The notes below the pieces were generated by a model. That model saw only the letters and a list, made by a program, of their open reading frames with translations, was not told the origin of the DNA and searched no databases. From Simplicispira psychrophila DSM 11588 (lineage in GTDB: Bacteria > Pseudomonadota > Gammaproteobacteria > Burkholderiales > Burkholderiaceae_C): a DNA stretch of 64,000 nucleotides. Position 1 is the first letter of the stretch. Each line of letters starts with the position of its first letter. Positions 1 through 11,211 of the stretch are shown piece after piece. The position numbers were made by a program, and so were the translations under genes. The DNA lies in the NCBI RefSeq assembly GCF_000688255.1, contig NZ_JHYS01000003.1:62001-126000 (forward strand), written 5' to 3'.

Positions 1-1801
1 AGTAGCTGCTTTGCGTGTCTGGCTCCAGAGCGGCGACGACCAGCGCGGCCAGGGGCTGGTTCATGGGCACGTAGTAGCTGCCTGCCGTGACGTCGATGGC
101 GCTGCGCACCAGGGCCACTTGCACCCGCTGCGGACTGGTCTGGCCATTCAAGGTGGCGAGCGCTTCTTGGGGGGTGGGCGCAGAGTTGCCGGTCTGGTGG
201 TATGTATCGGCCAGCAAGGAGCCTTGTTCGGCCACCCGCAGCACCTGGACGCCCAGCAGTTTGAGCCGCTCGATGGCGGTTTCGGCGCTTGCCGCCAGCC
301 AGTAGCCGCAAGGGCGTGGGCGCGATACCAGCGTGCGCAGCTTGAGCGAGGAATTCCAGTCCACTTGCACCGTTTTGTCGGCGCCTGTATCGGGATCGAG
401 CATCGTGATGTCATGCTGCTCGGGTGTACTGCCCGCTTCGACGATGACCTGATCGCGGCAGGCTTGGGCGCTGATATCGCGCACCACGAATGAGCGCACT
501 TGTTCGAGGCTTTCTGCCCGCTCCACGCTGCTGTGCAATGCGCTGGTGATGGCGGTGACGTGGGTGTGTACGCGGCGCTGGATGTGGGTATGACCCAGAC
601 CGATGCCGCGCGATTCGACAACCAGGCTGACCGCGTTTTTCAGGCCGTTCACGTTGCGTGCGCTGTCAACTTGTGCGTCTCCCATGGACAGCTGTACATC
701 ATTGGGTTCGTTGGAGAGGGTGTAGAGCCACTCGCTGGTGAGGTTTTGTTCCTTGAGCGCTTTCACCATCGGCTGGTGGTACCACTCCTTGGATGCCTTG
801 GTGATGAAGGGCTGTATGTTGGCGGGGGTGGCGTATTCCAGCAAGGCGTCGTAGTACTGCAACGCCTTGAATTTTTCCAGATACGGTCCAGCCACGGTGA
901 ATTCATGGGCGTCCAGTACCAGGATGGGACGGTAATTGCGCACCAGAACCGCCAGCGCGCGTGCCTCCGGGGTGTTCAGTACCAAGTGGTCGCGGTCCAT
1001 GTCGATGCCGTTCGCTGTCGCACGGGTCCCCACTTCTGCGCCGTCGGGGTTGGCGCGCGGCACGACGATGACGTTGAGGCGCTCCAGCAGAGGTTCGAGC
1101 AGGCCCTGGGCAAGTTCTTGCGCCACCACCAGCAAAGCTTCGCTGCTGGCGGGTTCATCGCCATGCTGCTGGCCTATCAGTACCACGGTTGGGCGATGGG
1201 TGGCGTCCAGGCTGTCGGGATTGATGTCTTGGGCGCGTGTCACCACCAGCGCCTCGATAGGTGTGCCTTGCTGTGAGTGTCCCAGTTCCAGTAGTGTGGC
1301 TTTCGTGCCCTTGGGTGAGGGCGCGTTGGTCAGGTTGCGCAGCCATTGATCGAGTTCAGCGTTGGTCGTGAAAGCGCGTCGATCCGTGGCCAGTCCCGGC
1401 GTGGCATAGCGCGTGCCGGGGTCTGGAAACCGTGCTGCTACTGCGCCGCTGTAAGGCAGTTCACCAATCTCGCGGATCTGCACGGGTGCGGTCACGGCGC
1501 CGGATGGAATTTCTGGCGTGGGTGCCGGTGCGGGTGTGAGCGTTGGCGTGGTGACGACGCCGGCTAGCGCTGGAGCGGTCCACGGGGGTACGCCGCCGAT
1601 CGGGCGTTGCTTGGGTGGCATGGGCGCCTTGGCCGCCGACCAGGGAGGCAAAGGGGTACTGCCGCAGGCGGACAGCAGTGCTGCGGTGGCCACTACCGCT
1701 GCAAGATGCCAGCCATGGCTGTGTGATGCAGACGGTAAAGCAGCCAGTGCAGCGGGTCGGCAGGCGCGAAATGCTGCGCCAAAGTACGAAGGCAGGGTCA
1801 T
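1..1801 (-). CDS. M14-family zinc metallopeptidase-like lipoprotein (3' end beyond window)
   Basis: Reading the minus strand from the ATG at 1801 gives an open frame of about 600 codons that runs off the left edge, so the C-terminus is missing. The N-terminus has a long basic and hydrophobic lead ending in ALLSACG, a lipobox with Cys near residue 45, so the mature protein is probably lipid-anchored in the envelope. A Pro-rich linker follows. The catalytic core shows M14 carboxypeptidase features: VVLIGQQHGDEP (zinc ligands His213 and Glu216 of the HxxE motif), VVPRANPDG, and LDAHEF with the likely third ligand His299. This suggests a peptide- or amide-cleaving zinc enzyme; the substrate cannot be read from the sequence. 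It is read away from rhlE, with a repeat copy and the rhlE terminator between them. Family assignment is fairly sure, exact function is not. Confidence 0.8.
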   Translation of the reverse strand, partial: MTLPSYFGAAFRACRPAALAALPSASHSHGWHLAAVVATAALLSACGSTPLPPWSAAKAPMPPKQRPIGGVPPWTAPALAGVVTTPTLTPAPAPTPEIPSGAVTAPVQIREIGELPYSGAVAARFPDPGTRYATPGLATDRRAFTTNAELDQWLRNLTNAPSPKGTKATLLELGHSQQGTPIEALVVTRAQDINPDSLDATHRPTVVLIGQQHGDEPASSEALLVVAQELAQGLLEPLLERLNVIVVPRANPDGAEVGTRATANGIDMDRDHLVLNTPEARALAVLVRNYRPILVLDAHEFTVAGPYLEKFKALQYYDALLEYATPANIQPFITKASKEWYHQPMVKALKEQNLTSEWLYTLSNEPNDVQLSMGDAQVDSARNVNGLKNAVSLVVESRGIGLGHTHIQRRVHTHVTAITSALHSSVERAESLEQVRSFVVRDISAQACRDQVIVEAGSTPEQHDITMLDPDTGADKTVQVDWNSSLKLRTLVSRPRPCGYWLAASAETAIERLKLLGVQVLRVAEQGSLLADTYHQTGNSAPTPQEALATLNGQTSPQRVQVALVRSAIDVTAGSYYVPMNQPLAALVVAALEPDTQSSY

Positions 1802-1970
1802 GGGTGTGATCGGCGGGGGGAGCTGAAGGGGCGGAGCGAGGGGGCTTGTCGGCACACGGGGAATGCAATGGTAGCGGGCTCTGCCACAGCGTGCGTGGCC
1901 GCACGTCTGACTTCAGCATGCCCGACGTGCGACTGGATCGATATAGTCCGTTACTGGGGTTGATTGATAT

Positions 1971-2022
1971 TAAATAGATAGCGGATTACGCTTGACCCAT
2001 AAGGGCTACAAGCCATTTAAAT
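1971..2022 (+). repeat. Palindromic repeat copy R1
   Basis: AT-rich imperfect palindrome of the dispersed family. It reads AAATAGATAGCGGATTACG, then CTTGACCCATAAGGG, then CTACAAGCCATTTAAAT, so it diverges from the core AATAGCTGCTAGCGCTT...AAGCGCTAGAGGC but keeps its order and spacing. It sits between the M14 lipoprotein gene start and the rhlE terminator. Confidence 0.7.
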
Positions 2023-2060
2023 AAAAAAATACCAGGCGCTGTCAGGGGCCTGGTATTTTT
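2023..2060 (-). terminator. Intrinsic terminator of rhlE
   Basis: A 9-bp stem, ATACCAGGC (2029-2037) with GCCTGGTAT (2048-2056), is flanked by A and T runs on both sides, so it can act in either direction. On the minus strand it follows the rhlE stop codon by about 40 nt and ends in a long U tract. Confidence 0.85.
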
Positions 2061-2096
2061 GCGAAAACTGGCTAGGCAGTGCGCGGGTGCAGGGCC

Positions 2097-3866
2097 TTAA
2101 CGGCTGAACGAACCACCGCGTGAACCGCCAGGACCACGCGATCCGCCGCCATATCCACCGCCGCCGCCACTATTACCACCGCCGCCGCCACCGCCACCGC
2201 CACTGCGGAAGCCGCCGCCGCGGCGACCGCGTTCGGCCATGCTGTCCACGCTGGTGCGCATCGGGTCGGGCTGGCCGGAGGGGCCGGAGCCGCGGCTGGA
2301 TGGCATGCTGTGGCCGCCATGGGTGCCCAAATGGGCGTTATCCCGTGCCGGTTGGGCGTCGTTGAAGCGATTGACACCGGCGCCAGCAGGGCGGCCACCA
2401 CGTGCCGGACCCTGGCTGCGAGGAGCGCCAGCACCCTGGCCTGGGCCGCCACGCGGTGCACTGCTGCGTGCGCCACCGCCGCCGCCACCACCACGGGGGC
2501 CATTACCGCCACCGCCAATACTGCTACGGGGGGCATTGCCGCCACCGCTGCCAGGGCGTGCGCCGCGCTCGCCCGGTGCGCCCTTGCCAGCGCGCATACG
2601 TTCCATCATCTCGCCGCGTGCCGCCTTGGCCGCTGCCTGCATCACGTCGCGGCTCGGAGGCTTGCCGGCACCGCCCCAGATGGTCTGGCGACCCATGGCG
2701 ATAGGCTCGGCTTTTTCGCCGTCTTCCGGGCCGAAGCCGTCAATCATTTGTACTGGAATCGTCTGCTTGGTGAAGCGTTCGATGTCCATCATGAAGCCCT
2801 CTTCGTCCAGGCAGACCAGGCTCACGGCTTCGCCGCTGGCGCCGGCGCGGCCGGTGCGGCCAATGCGGTGCACGTAGTCTTCGGAAACGTTGGGGATTTC
2901 GTAATTGACGACGTGCGGCAGCTCATCGATGTCGATGCCGCGTGCGGCAATGTCAGTCGCCACCAGCGCGCGCACGTCGCCGCTCTTGAAGCCGGCCAGT
3001 GCCTGCGTGCGGGCGCTTTGGCTCTTGTTGCCGTGCAGCGCCATGGCTTGCACGCCGTTCTTGGTCAGAAACTCCGCCACGTTGTTGGCGCCGAACTTGG
3101 TGCGCGTGAACACCAGTACCTGGCTCCAGTTGTGCTCCTGGATGATGTGCAGCAGCACTTGTTTTTTCTTGCCACGACCGACCGGGTGGATCACCTGGCT
3201 GATGCGCTGCACGGTGGTGTTGCTGGGCGTGACCTGGATGCTTTGCGGGTTCTTCAGCAGCGTGGCGGCCAGGTCGCGAATCTCGTCGCTGAAGGTGGCG
3301 GAGAACAGCAGACTTTGCTTGTCCTTGGGCACCAGCGCGAGGATTTTCTTCACGTCATGGATGAAACCCATGTCGAGCATGCGATCGGCTTCGTCCAGTA
3401 CCAGTACTTGCACTGTGGACAAGTCCAGAAAGCCCTGTTGTTGCAGGTCGAGCAGGCGGCCGGGGGTTGCGACCAGAATGTCCACGCCGCGCTTGATGCG
3501 GTCGATCTGTGGGTTCATGCCGACGCCGCCAAACACCACGGTGGAGTTCAGGTCGAGGTACTTGCCGTACTGGCGCACCGACTCTTCGACCTGGGCTGCC
3601 AGCTCGCGTGTCGGGGTCAGCACTAGGGCGCGCAGGCCCTTGCCGCCAAATTTGTTTTTAGGCGCAGCTTCCAGCGACAGGCGGTGCAGCAGCGGCAGCG
3701 TGAAAGCGGCTGTTTTACCCGTGCCAGTCTGTGCGCCGGCGAGCAAATCCTGACCCGCCAGTACGGCTGGAATGGCCTGTGCCTGAATGGGTGTAGGAGT
3801 GTCGTAGCCTTGCTCGTGCACGGCCTTCATGATGGCCGGAGCCAGGTTCAGTTCGTCAAATGTCAT
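2097..3866 (-). CDS. rhlE: DEAD-box ATP-dependent RNA helicase, RhlE type
   Basis: A 589-residue helicase that remodels RNA duplexes, probably in ribosome assembly and RNA decay. The motifs appear in order: Q-motif ([10 protein letters not shown]), motif I (AQTGTGKT, about residues 44-51), [12 protein letters not shown] within [13 protein letters not shown], and the C-terminal RecA motif [10 protein letters not shown]. After about residue 400 the protein becomes a low-complexity tail rich in Gly, Arg, Ser and Pro with many RGG-like and poly-Gly runs, as in RNA-binding tails of RhlE homologues. I chose the ATG at 3866 because the helicase domain begins there ([10 protein letters not shown]). 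An in-frame ATG at 3986 would add 40 residues unlike the family. It is divergent from ettA and followed by a strong terminator. Confidence 0.93.
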   Translation of the reverse strand: MTFDELNLAPAIMKAVHEQGYDTPTPIQAQAIPAVLAGQDLLAGAQTGTGKTAAFTLPLLHRLSLEAAPKNKFGGKGLRALVLTPTRELAAQVEESVRQYGKYLDLNSTVVFGGVGMNPQIDRIKRGVDILVATPGRLLDLQQQGFLDLSTVQVLVLDEADRMLDMGFIHDVKKILALVPKDKQSLLFSATFSDEIRDLAATLLKNPQSIQVTPSNTTVQRISQVIHPVGRGKKKQVLLHIIQEHNWSQVLVFTRTKFGANNVAEFLTKNGVQAMALHGNKSQSARTQALAGFKSGDVRALVATDIAARGIDIDELPHVVNYEIPNVSEDYVHRIGRTGRAGASGEAVSLVCLDEEGFMMDIERFTKQTIPVQMIDGFGPEDGEKAEPIAMGRQTIWGGAGKPPSRDVMQAAAKAARGEMMERMRAGKGAPGERGARPGSGGGNAPRSSIGGGGNGPRGGGGGGGARSSAPRGGPGQGAGAPRSQGPARGGRPAGAGVNRFNDAQPARDNAHLGTHGGHSMPSSRGSGPSGQPDPMRTSVDSMAERGRRGGGFRSGGGGGGGGGNSGGGGGYGGGSRGPGGSRGGSFSR

Positions 3867-4118
3867 GTGTGAAGTGCGCCCATCCGGGCGCTGGGTGTCG
3901 GCCTGTCGAGGCAACCCGTGTTGGGTTGCCGAGCCAGTGTCAGGCAGATCTGGTTCAAATGAGGGAGACCGCAATGTGTTTTGCATCGTCCCCAGCAGAG
4001 AGCTGTATTGCGCACAACTGGAGTGCGCAACAGGGGATATTGTCGCATGAGTCGATAATCGGGGTTTGCACGCGCAGCTGCGCGCCTGTTTTTGCTTTTT
4101 GAGGTTTGACTACTACCG

Positions 4119-5780
<1,662 letters not shown>

Positions 5781-5820
5781 ATTTGGCGACTCACCGCTCT
5801 TTGCCTGGAGTCGCTTCACC

Positions 5821-8202
5821 ATGTCGCCATCTGCGCCTGTTGTAAGAAACGTCTTTCGCGCCTGTGTCGTTACCGCCGTGCGCGAGAGCGAGGTCCTGAT
5901 GGTGCAACTGATCGAAGCCACGCGCACTGCCTTGATCAGCGAAGAAGCGGAGACACGCAACGTCGTGCAGCGCGACACCGCCAGCGACGCGCTGCGCCTG
6001 CTCGGCCAACATGAGGTCGGGCTGGTCAAGGCCTACCCCATGGCCCTGCTGGAAATTTTTGCCGAAGGGCCGGTCAGCACCAAAACCCGCCAGACCGACC
6101 CCACCGGCATGGATTTTGGTGAGCTGTCGCTGGTGGATGACGCCCAGGTGCAGGCGCAGGTGGAGTTGTCGCGCGCGCAGCAAGTGGCGTTGCACGCGAC
6201 CGACGTTTCACTGACCGAACTCAATGCTCTGGTCAGTTCCGCCCAAGGCTTGCAGCGCGTGCAGCCTGAACGCAACCCTCTGCGTCCTGAAAATTACATC
6301 CGCGCATTGCAGCAAGTAGTGACAGAAACCGGCGTGCCGACGCCGGTGCGCGAGGCCTGGATGCAGCACATGCGCGCGCTGCTGGGGCCGCAATTGATAA
6401 CGGTGTACCAACGCGCCGCACAAGAATTGCGCGAGCATGGCATTGAACCTGTCGGTTATGGCGTGGTGCCGCTGGCTGGTGCAGGTGGGCGCTCGGGATC
6501 GCCTGCAGAGGCGGCCAGTTACGGCGGTGCTTACGCCGACAGTGTGCAGGGCAGCTATGGCCCAGGGCATGGGCCCGGGTATGGCGCACTGCCCGTGTAT
6601 GGGCGTGCAGGTGGGGCGAGCAACTGGACCGGTGATCCTGGGATGGACGCAGGCGTGCAAGAGGCGCTGCTCACGGTTGACATCCTGCGCCAGATGCTGG
6701 CGGGCGGTGGTGATCCTTATGACACGGCGCGCAGCGGGCAGGTCACCAGTGGGCCGTTGCCTGTCGGAGCGCGTTCTTCGGTCTGGGCCACTCCCTACGG
6801 CGCAATACCCAGCGCACATGTCGGCCAAGTGGGCGGGCATTACCCCGTGGCCGTGGCCGAGGCGCTGGAAGACATTAACCACTTGGAGCGGCTGGTCGGG
6901 CGTCTGGCCCAGACCCAGCCCGAGCAGGTCTCGCGCAGCGCCTTGCTGGGAGCGCAGCGCAGCATCTATGGCGCCCTTTACGCGGGCGCAGCAGAGTCGT
7001 CGTCTGCCGCAGGGGCGGAAGTGGTGGCGCGGATGGTGGAGAACATTGCGCAAGACTCACGTCTGCTGCCGCCAGTGCAGCGTGCCGTGCAAGATCTGGA
7101 GCCGGCGATTTGCCAGCTGGTGCGCCATGACCCACGTTTTTTCAGCGACAGCAACCATCCGGCGCGCCGTTTGCTCGATGAGCTGACGCAGCGCAGCCTA
7201 GCGTTCACGGCAGAGGACGCGCCGGGCTTTAGCCGCTTCATGCGCCTGACCAACGAGGTGGTCAGCCACTTGACGGGTCTTGAAATCACCAGCGCTGCGC
7301 CGTTTGAAGCCGTACTCAAGGCCTTGCAGACAGCCTGGGCTGCGCAAGAAAAAAAACTCCAGGCCCTGCGCCAGGCACAAGAAGAACAACTGCTGCAGAC
7401 CGAGCAGCGCCAGATGCTGGCCGAGAAAATTGCCACTGGTATTCGCGCCTTGGCTGGCGTGGCGCAGGTGCCGCCCGATGTGATGGACTTTGCCGCCGGC
7501 CCCTGGGCCGATGTGGTAGCACTGGCACAGACCAGCGATGTCGGCAAAAGCATGGACGACCCGGGCGGTTATGTCGCCCTGGTGTCCGATTTGTTCTGGA
7601 GCGTGCAGCCCGACCTAGCGCGTGCCGACCCGGCGCGGCTCAAAGCCCTGATTCCGGTGTTGCTGGAAACCTTGCGCACCGGGCTGCATAGCATCGACTA
7701 CCCGCAAGCCGGTAGCAGTGCTTTTTTGGCCCGCCTAGTGGCTTTGCACCGGCCTCTGCTGGCAGCGCCAGAGAAACCCCGGGCCGCACCGCCATCCGCA
7801 GCCCCCGCAGCGCCGATATCCGCACAGCCGCAGCCGCTGGCAGTCGCCGCCATGCCCATGCCTATGCCGGTCGATGGGGTGCTGGCGCCGGAGCAGCAGC
7901 TTCCCGAGATGGAGACAAAATTTGTCGTCGGCGCGTGGATTGAGTTGACCACCAACCGCCGCAAAGTGCGCACGCAGTTGACGTGGGCCAGCCCGCACCA
8001 CACGCTGTTTTTATTCACCGCTGCTGATGGCAGCACCCAGTCCATGACGCGGCGCATGCGCGACAAGCTGGCGGCTGAAGGCACGCTGCGCGTGATCTCG
8101 GCCCAGCCGGTGGTGGCGCGCGCGATCGACGCGTTGGGTGCATCGACCCAGGCGACTTCGTCCACTGGATCCAAGCGGCGCGCTCCGCCGACGAACGACT
8201 GA
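5821..8202 (+). CDS. DUF1631 domain-containing protein
   Basis: A 793-residue protein of the DUF1631 family, common in Beta- and Gammaproteobacteria and without an established biochemical role. No signal peptide or membrane segment is evident, so it is probably cytoplasmic. The N-terminal part is helical. Residues about 220-270 form a Gly/Tyr/Pro/Ala-rich low-complexity stretch. A helical region with a coiled-coil-like Gln/Glu/Lys patch lies near residues 500-540. A Pro/Ala linker leads to a C-terminal domain (KFVVGAWIELTT onward) that resembles the PilZ-like end of this family. The ATG at 5821 lies after the ettA stop; the same frame stays open upstream but only as a shadow of ettA. It converges on the TAXI-type gene with only about 20 nt between their stops. 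Confidence 0.85.
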   Translation: MSPSAPVVRNVFRACVVTAVRESEVLMVQLIEATRTALISEEAETRNVVQRDTASDALRLLGQHEVGLVKAYPMALLEIFAEGPVSTKTRQTDPTGMDFGELSLVDDAQVQAQVELSRAQQVALHATDVSLTELNALVSSAQGLQRVQPERNPLRPENYIRALQQVVTETGVPTPVREAWMQHMRALLGPQLITVYQRAAQELREHGIEPVGYGVVPLAGAGGRSGSPAEAASYGGAYADSVQGSYGPGHGPGYGALPVYGRAGGASNWTGDPGMDAGVQEALLTVDILRQMLAGGGDPYDTARSGQVTSGPLPVGARSSVWATPYGAIPSAHVGQVGGHYPVAVAEALEDINHLERLVGRLAQTQPEQVSRSALLGAQRSIYGALYAGAAESSSAAGAEVVARMVENIAQDSRLLPPVQRAVQDLEPAICQLVRHDPRFFSDSNHPARRLLDELTQRSLAFTAEDAPGFSRFMRLTNEVVSHLTGLEITSAAPFEAVLKALQTAWAAQEKKLQALRQAQEEQLLQTEQRQMLAEKIATGIRALAGVAQVPPDVMDFAAGPWADVVALAQTSDVGKSMDDPGGYVALVSDLFWSVQPDLARADPARLKALIPVLLETLRTGLHSIDYPQAGSSAFLARLVALHRPLLAAPEKPRAAPPSAAPAAPISAQPQPLAVAAMPMPMPVDGVLAPEQQLPEMETKFVVGAWIELTTNRRKVRTQLTWASPHHTLFLFTAADGSTQSMTRRMRDKLAAEGTLRVISAQPVVARAIDALGASTQATSSTGSKRRAPPTND

Positions 8203-8221
8203 AGACGCTGCAAAACTTTGC

Positions 8222-9565
8222 TCAGCGCGTGCCTGGCGCGCCTTTGTCTGGCAAGAATTTTTGCCGGACCAGCTCAATCTGGTTGCGCAGCGCATACAGC
8301 TCGTCGGCATACGATAGCGGCACACTCACTTTTTCGACCTGGGCTTGCAGCGTATCAAGCGCTTGCAACAGCGCCGACGTCGGCAGATGCTGCGATTGCC
8401 TATCGCGCTCAATATCGCGCAGCCGCCCATACCAGCGAAACACCCGCGAGCGCACACGAAACTGGTAGAGCGGCGGCACGATGCGCGACAGCGGCAGCAT
8501 CACTGCGACCAGCAGACCCAGCACCAGCGCCATGCGCTGTACCAGATTGGCCAGCCAAAACGGCATGTAGCGCTGCAGCAGCGGCACCGGTTCGTTGATG
8601 GCACGCTCAGCCTCGGCGGCAATCGGTAGTTCGGTGTGGTGCGTATTGGGGAATTCGCGGGCCCGGTTGAACCAGCCGGCGCCGCTGTGCAGCTTCTGGG
8701 CGTTTTGGGCCAGCAACTGCAGCAGCGCCGGATGGGTGCCTTCCCGTGCCAGCAAGGCGGTGGTTGGGGCGATCAGCCGCACGTCTTGCGCTGGCAGATT
8801 GCCAGCCAGATCGACCACACCGCGCGGCAGCGTCACCGGGGTAAGAAAGGCAAAGCGCCGGCCATAGGCTTCGTGCTGGGGAAAATCCATCAGGCCCACG
8901 CCTGGCGTCTGCAGCAGCATCTGCACCATCGATGACTCGGGCGCCGAGGCAAACACCAGCGCGTCCAGCTGGCCCGCCAGAAAGGCGACAGTGGCCGGTG
9001 TCTGCTCCAGTTGAGACAGCTGCAGCTCGTTGGTTTCGATGTGGTTGGCGTCCAGCAGCTTCGCCATCAACGTGGGCACGCCACTGCCCACGGTGCCGAC
9101 ATTCACCCGCAGTCCGCGCAGTTGCGGCAAGGCGTCCAGCACGCCCGAGGGACGGCGTTGGTGCAGTGCCTTGGTGTGATAAAAAATCCATACCGGCTCG
9201 ACAAACAGACTGCCCAGTGAGGTCAGTTTCTCCTGGTCGGCGGCTTGCAGCTCCGAAGTTCCGCCTTGGACAAACGCCACATCAGCGCGGCCGTCGCGCA
9301 GCAATTGCAGGTTGGCTGAAGAGCCTTCGCTGGGCAGCAGTTGCACCTCGATGCCCTCAGTCGCCAGCACTTGCTGGTAGTGCCGGCCAAACGCCTCATA
9401 GGCACTTTGCGCCGGCCCGGTGGCCAGCGTTACTTGTTGGGGTGGTGTCGGGTTGAGCCACCAGTACGCCAAGGCCAGCAGCCCCACCGCCAGCAAAGCC
9501 AGCGGACCGGCGGACACCAGCAAGTCGCGCAGTGACAGCAGGGAGCTGCGAAAAGCCTGGGCCAT
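8222..9565 (-). CDS. TAXI-family TRAP transporter substrate-binding protein with C-terminal membrane segment
   Basis: A 447-residue protein with one N-terminal membrane segment (about residues 17-37), then a periplasmic-binding domain of the TAXI type beginning at VTLATGPAQSAYEAFGRHY. Further recognisable parts are ADVAFVQGGTSE and LRVNVGTVGSGVPTLM. A second membrane segment lies near residues 345-365 (LVQRMALVLGLLVAVMLPL), followed by about 80 cytoplasmic, charged residues. Ordinary TAXI proteins are free periplasmic receptors, so this tethered form could act as a receptor by itself. No TRAP permease gene (dctQ/dctM-like) is nearby. The ligand is unknown. It ends a minus-strand run behind the P1 peptidase gene (27-nt gap). 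Confidence 0.82.
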   Translation of the reverse strand: MAQAFRSSLLSLRDLLVSAGPLALLAVGLLALAYWWLNPTPPQQVTLATGPAQSAYEAFGRHYQQVLATEGIEVQLLPSEGSSANLQLLRDGRADVAFVQGGTSELQAADQEKLTSLGSLFVEPVWIFYHTKALHQRRPSGVLDALPQLRGLRVNVGTVGSGVPTLMAKLLDANHIETNELQLSQLEQTPATVAFLAGQLDALVFASAPESSMVQMLLQTPGVGLMDFPQHEAYGRRFAFLTPVTLPRGVVDLAGNLPAQDVRLIAPTTALLAREGTHPALLQLLAQNAQKLHSGAGWFNRAREFPNTHHTELPIAAEAERAINEPVPLLQRYMPFWLANLVQRMALVLGLLVAVMLPLSRIVPPLYQFRVRSRVFRWYGRLRDIERDRQSQHLPTSALLQALDTLQAQVEKVSVPLSYADELYALRNQIELVRQKFLPDKGAPGTR

Positions 9566-9593
9566 CGGAGTTTCAGGGGGTGATCAAGGCAGA

Positions 9594-10601
9594 TCAGGTC
9601 AGATCGACCATCGCCGGCAAGACCAGGCCTTCAGCCGTGGTGATCGTGCGTGCGGCCTGCACCGCGCGCAGCGTGGCGCGGGCGGTGGCCTCAGCTGCCA
9701 TGGTGGCCAGGAGCAACATGCCGGGGTGTTGGCCCGACGCGCCGGTGCCGAGCGTGAACAGCGTGTCGCCATCGAGCTGCGTGTGTACCGGGTTGATGGC
9801 GCGCGCCAGGCCATCGTGGGCCGCCACCGCCAAGCGTTGTGCCTGCGTTTTGCTGATGACAGCATCGGTGGCAATCACACCAATGGTGGTGTTGGTGCCC
9901 GGCAGCACCGATTGGGCCAGCTCGCCGCGCAGCAGGGCGCGCCGGGTATCGAGCAAGTGCAAGCCGTCGGCGGTGCGTGCGCCGGCCACCACCTGCCCGC
10001 TGTCCGGATCCAGCACATCGCCGACGGCATTGCAGGCAATCAGCGCGCCGACCGTGACACCACCGACCGTGACCGAGGCCGTGCCGACGCCGCCTTTCAT
10101 GGCGCGCACCATGCCAAACAGCTTGCCGACGCTGGCCCCGGCGCCGGCGCCGACATTGCCCTCGGCCGGGTCGGCGCTCGACGCGGCGGCGCAGGCAGCG
10201 TAGCCCGCAGCAGCGTCCGGGCGCACGCGCATGTCGCCGACCAGCAGATCAAACAGCACCGCCGCCGGCACCAGCGGCAGCCGGCCTACGCCGACGTCCA
10301 GCCCCACGCCTTGTTGTTCCAACCAGCGCATGGCGCCGGTCGCCGCCTCCAGCCCCCAGGCGCTGCCACCGGCGAGCACGATGGCGTGCACTTTTTCTAC
10401 CAAGTTACAGGGGTCGAGCAGATCGGTCTCGCGCGTACCGGGCGCGGCGCCGCGCACATCGACACCGCCCACCGCGCCAGCGCGCGCCATGACCACGGTG
10501 CAGCCGGTGGGACGCCGGTTGTCGGTGCAGTGGCCGACTTCAATGCCGGCCACGCGGGTGATGCTGCCAGCGTCGCTGGCGGAAGGGGGGAGAGCGGACA
10601 T
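9594..10601 (-). CDS. P1 family peptidase (S58, DmpA-like)
   Basis: A 335-residue protein of the N-terminal-nucleophile P1/S58 family, related to the aminopeptidase DmpA and to beta-peptidyl aminopeptidases. It begins with ITRVAGIEVGHCTD, typical of the family, and contains LAGGSAWGLEAATG and the block NTTIGVIATDA, where self-cleavage normally creates the catalytic N-terminal Ser/Thr. Here that residue would be Thr. The protein is probably cytoplasmic because no signal peptide is seen. The ATG at 10601 starts directly before the conserved N-terminus; the frame stays open 80 codons further upstream only over the DUF411 gene. It lies 37 nt behind the DUF411 gene and 27 nt ahead of the TAXI gene. 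Confidence 0.88.
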   Translation of the reverse strand: MSALPPSASDAGSITRVAGIEVGHCTDNRRPTGCTVVMARAGAVGGVDVRGAAPGTRETDLLDPCNLVEKVHAIVLAGGSAWGLEAATGAMRWLEQQGVGLDVGVGRLPLVPAAVLFDLLVGDMRVRPDAAAGYAACAAASSADPAEGNVGAGAGASVGKLFGMVRAMKGGVGTASVTVGGVTVGALIACNAVGDVLDPDSGQVVAGARTADGLHLLDTRRALLRGELAQSVLPGTNTTIGVIATDAVISKTQAQRLAVAAHDGLARAINPVHTQLDGDTLFTLGTGASGQHPGMLLLATMAAEATARATLRAVQAARTITTAEGLVLPAMVDLT

Positions 10602-10638
10602 GCGGCCGATTATGGTGCTCGGCAGAGGTGTCCGGGTG

Positions 10639-11169
10639 TCAGCTGGCGCTTTGGGTGCGGTAGCTTTTGAAGACGCGGGTGCCGCCGCCATGCGCCACCA
10701 GCAGCACGTCGTAAGGGTCGCGGCGGTTGCCGTAGACCGGGCCATCCATGCCGGGCGAACCGACCGGCATTCCCGGTACCGCCAACCCCAGCGCCTTGGG
10801 TTTTTGCTGCAGCAGGGCGCGCACATCGCTGGCCGGGACATGGCCCTCGATCAGGTAGCCACCGACCAGGGCGGTATGGCAGGAACCGAGCTTTTGCGGC
10901 AGCCCCAGCTGGGCGCGCACGCCGTTGTTGCCGGTGTCGTGCACGGTGAAGCTGAAACCATTGGCCTGCATGTGCTCCATCCAGTCGTGGCAGCAGCCGC
11001 AGCTGGGGTCTTTCCATATCTCGACTGGGGTGGCGGTGGCGGCACGCACCAGGCGCGGCGCGACCAGTGCGGCGCCCAGCAGTGCCAGGGCGGCCAGCGC
11101 ATGGCGCCGGTGCAGCAGGCTGTGCGTTGCAGTCTGGGGATGCGGTCGAGTGGCGGTAGTGGTGTGCAT
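10639..11169 (-). CDS. DUF411 metal-binding protein
   Basis: A 176-residue exported protein of the DUF411 family, found beside copper and other metal-resistance genes. The N-terminus has a twin-arginine-like segment (HRRHALAALALLG) and a hydrophobic stretch ending around LVRAATA, so it is probably periplasmic. The mature part carries the conserved DPSCGCC motif and the second site GSCHTALV. The conserved GMPVGSPGM region follows. The cysteine arrangement suggests metal binding or thioredoxin-like chemistry, which I infer rather than see. Its upstream neighbour is the broken cupredoxin gene. The two probably formed a copper-handling pair. Confidence 0.88.
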   Translation of the reverse strand: MHTTTATRPHPQTATHSLLHRRHALAALALLGAALVAPRLVRAATATPVEIWKDPSCGCCHDWMEHMQANGFSFTVHDTGNNGVRAQLGLPQKLGSCHTALVGGYLIEGHVPASDVRALLQQKPKALGLAVPGMPVGSPGMDGPVYGNRRDPYDVLLVAHGGGTRVFKSYRTQSAS

Positions 11170-11211
11170 GGTAAATTTTGTTGTACAGAAAGAAAAAGGG
11201 ACGAAGAGGTG

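Noticed and set aside
2100-2600. Tandem CCGCCGCCA-like triplets that look like a repeat array
   Set aside because: They are glycine codons of the RGG-rich tail of RhlE read from the other strand.
2310-3626. Long plus-strand frames opposite rhlE
   Set aside because: They mirror the helicase motifs and the Gly/Arg-rich tail, which gives Pro/Ala/His-rich nonsense.
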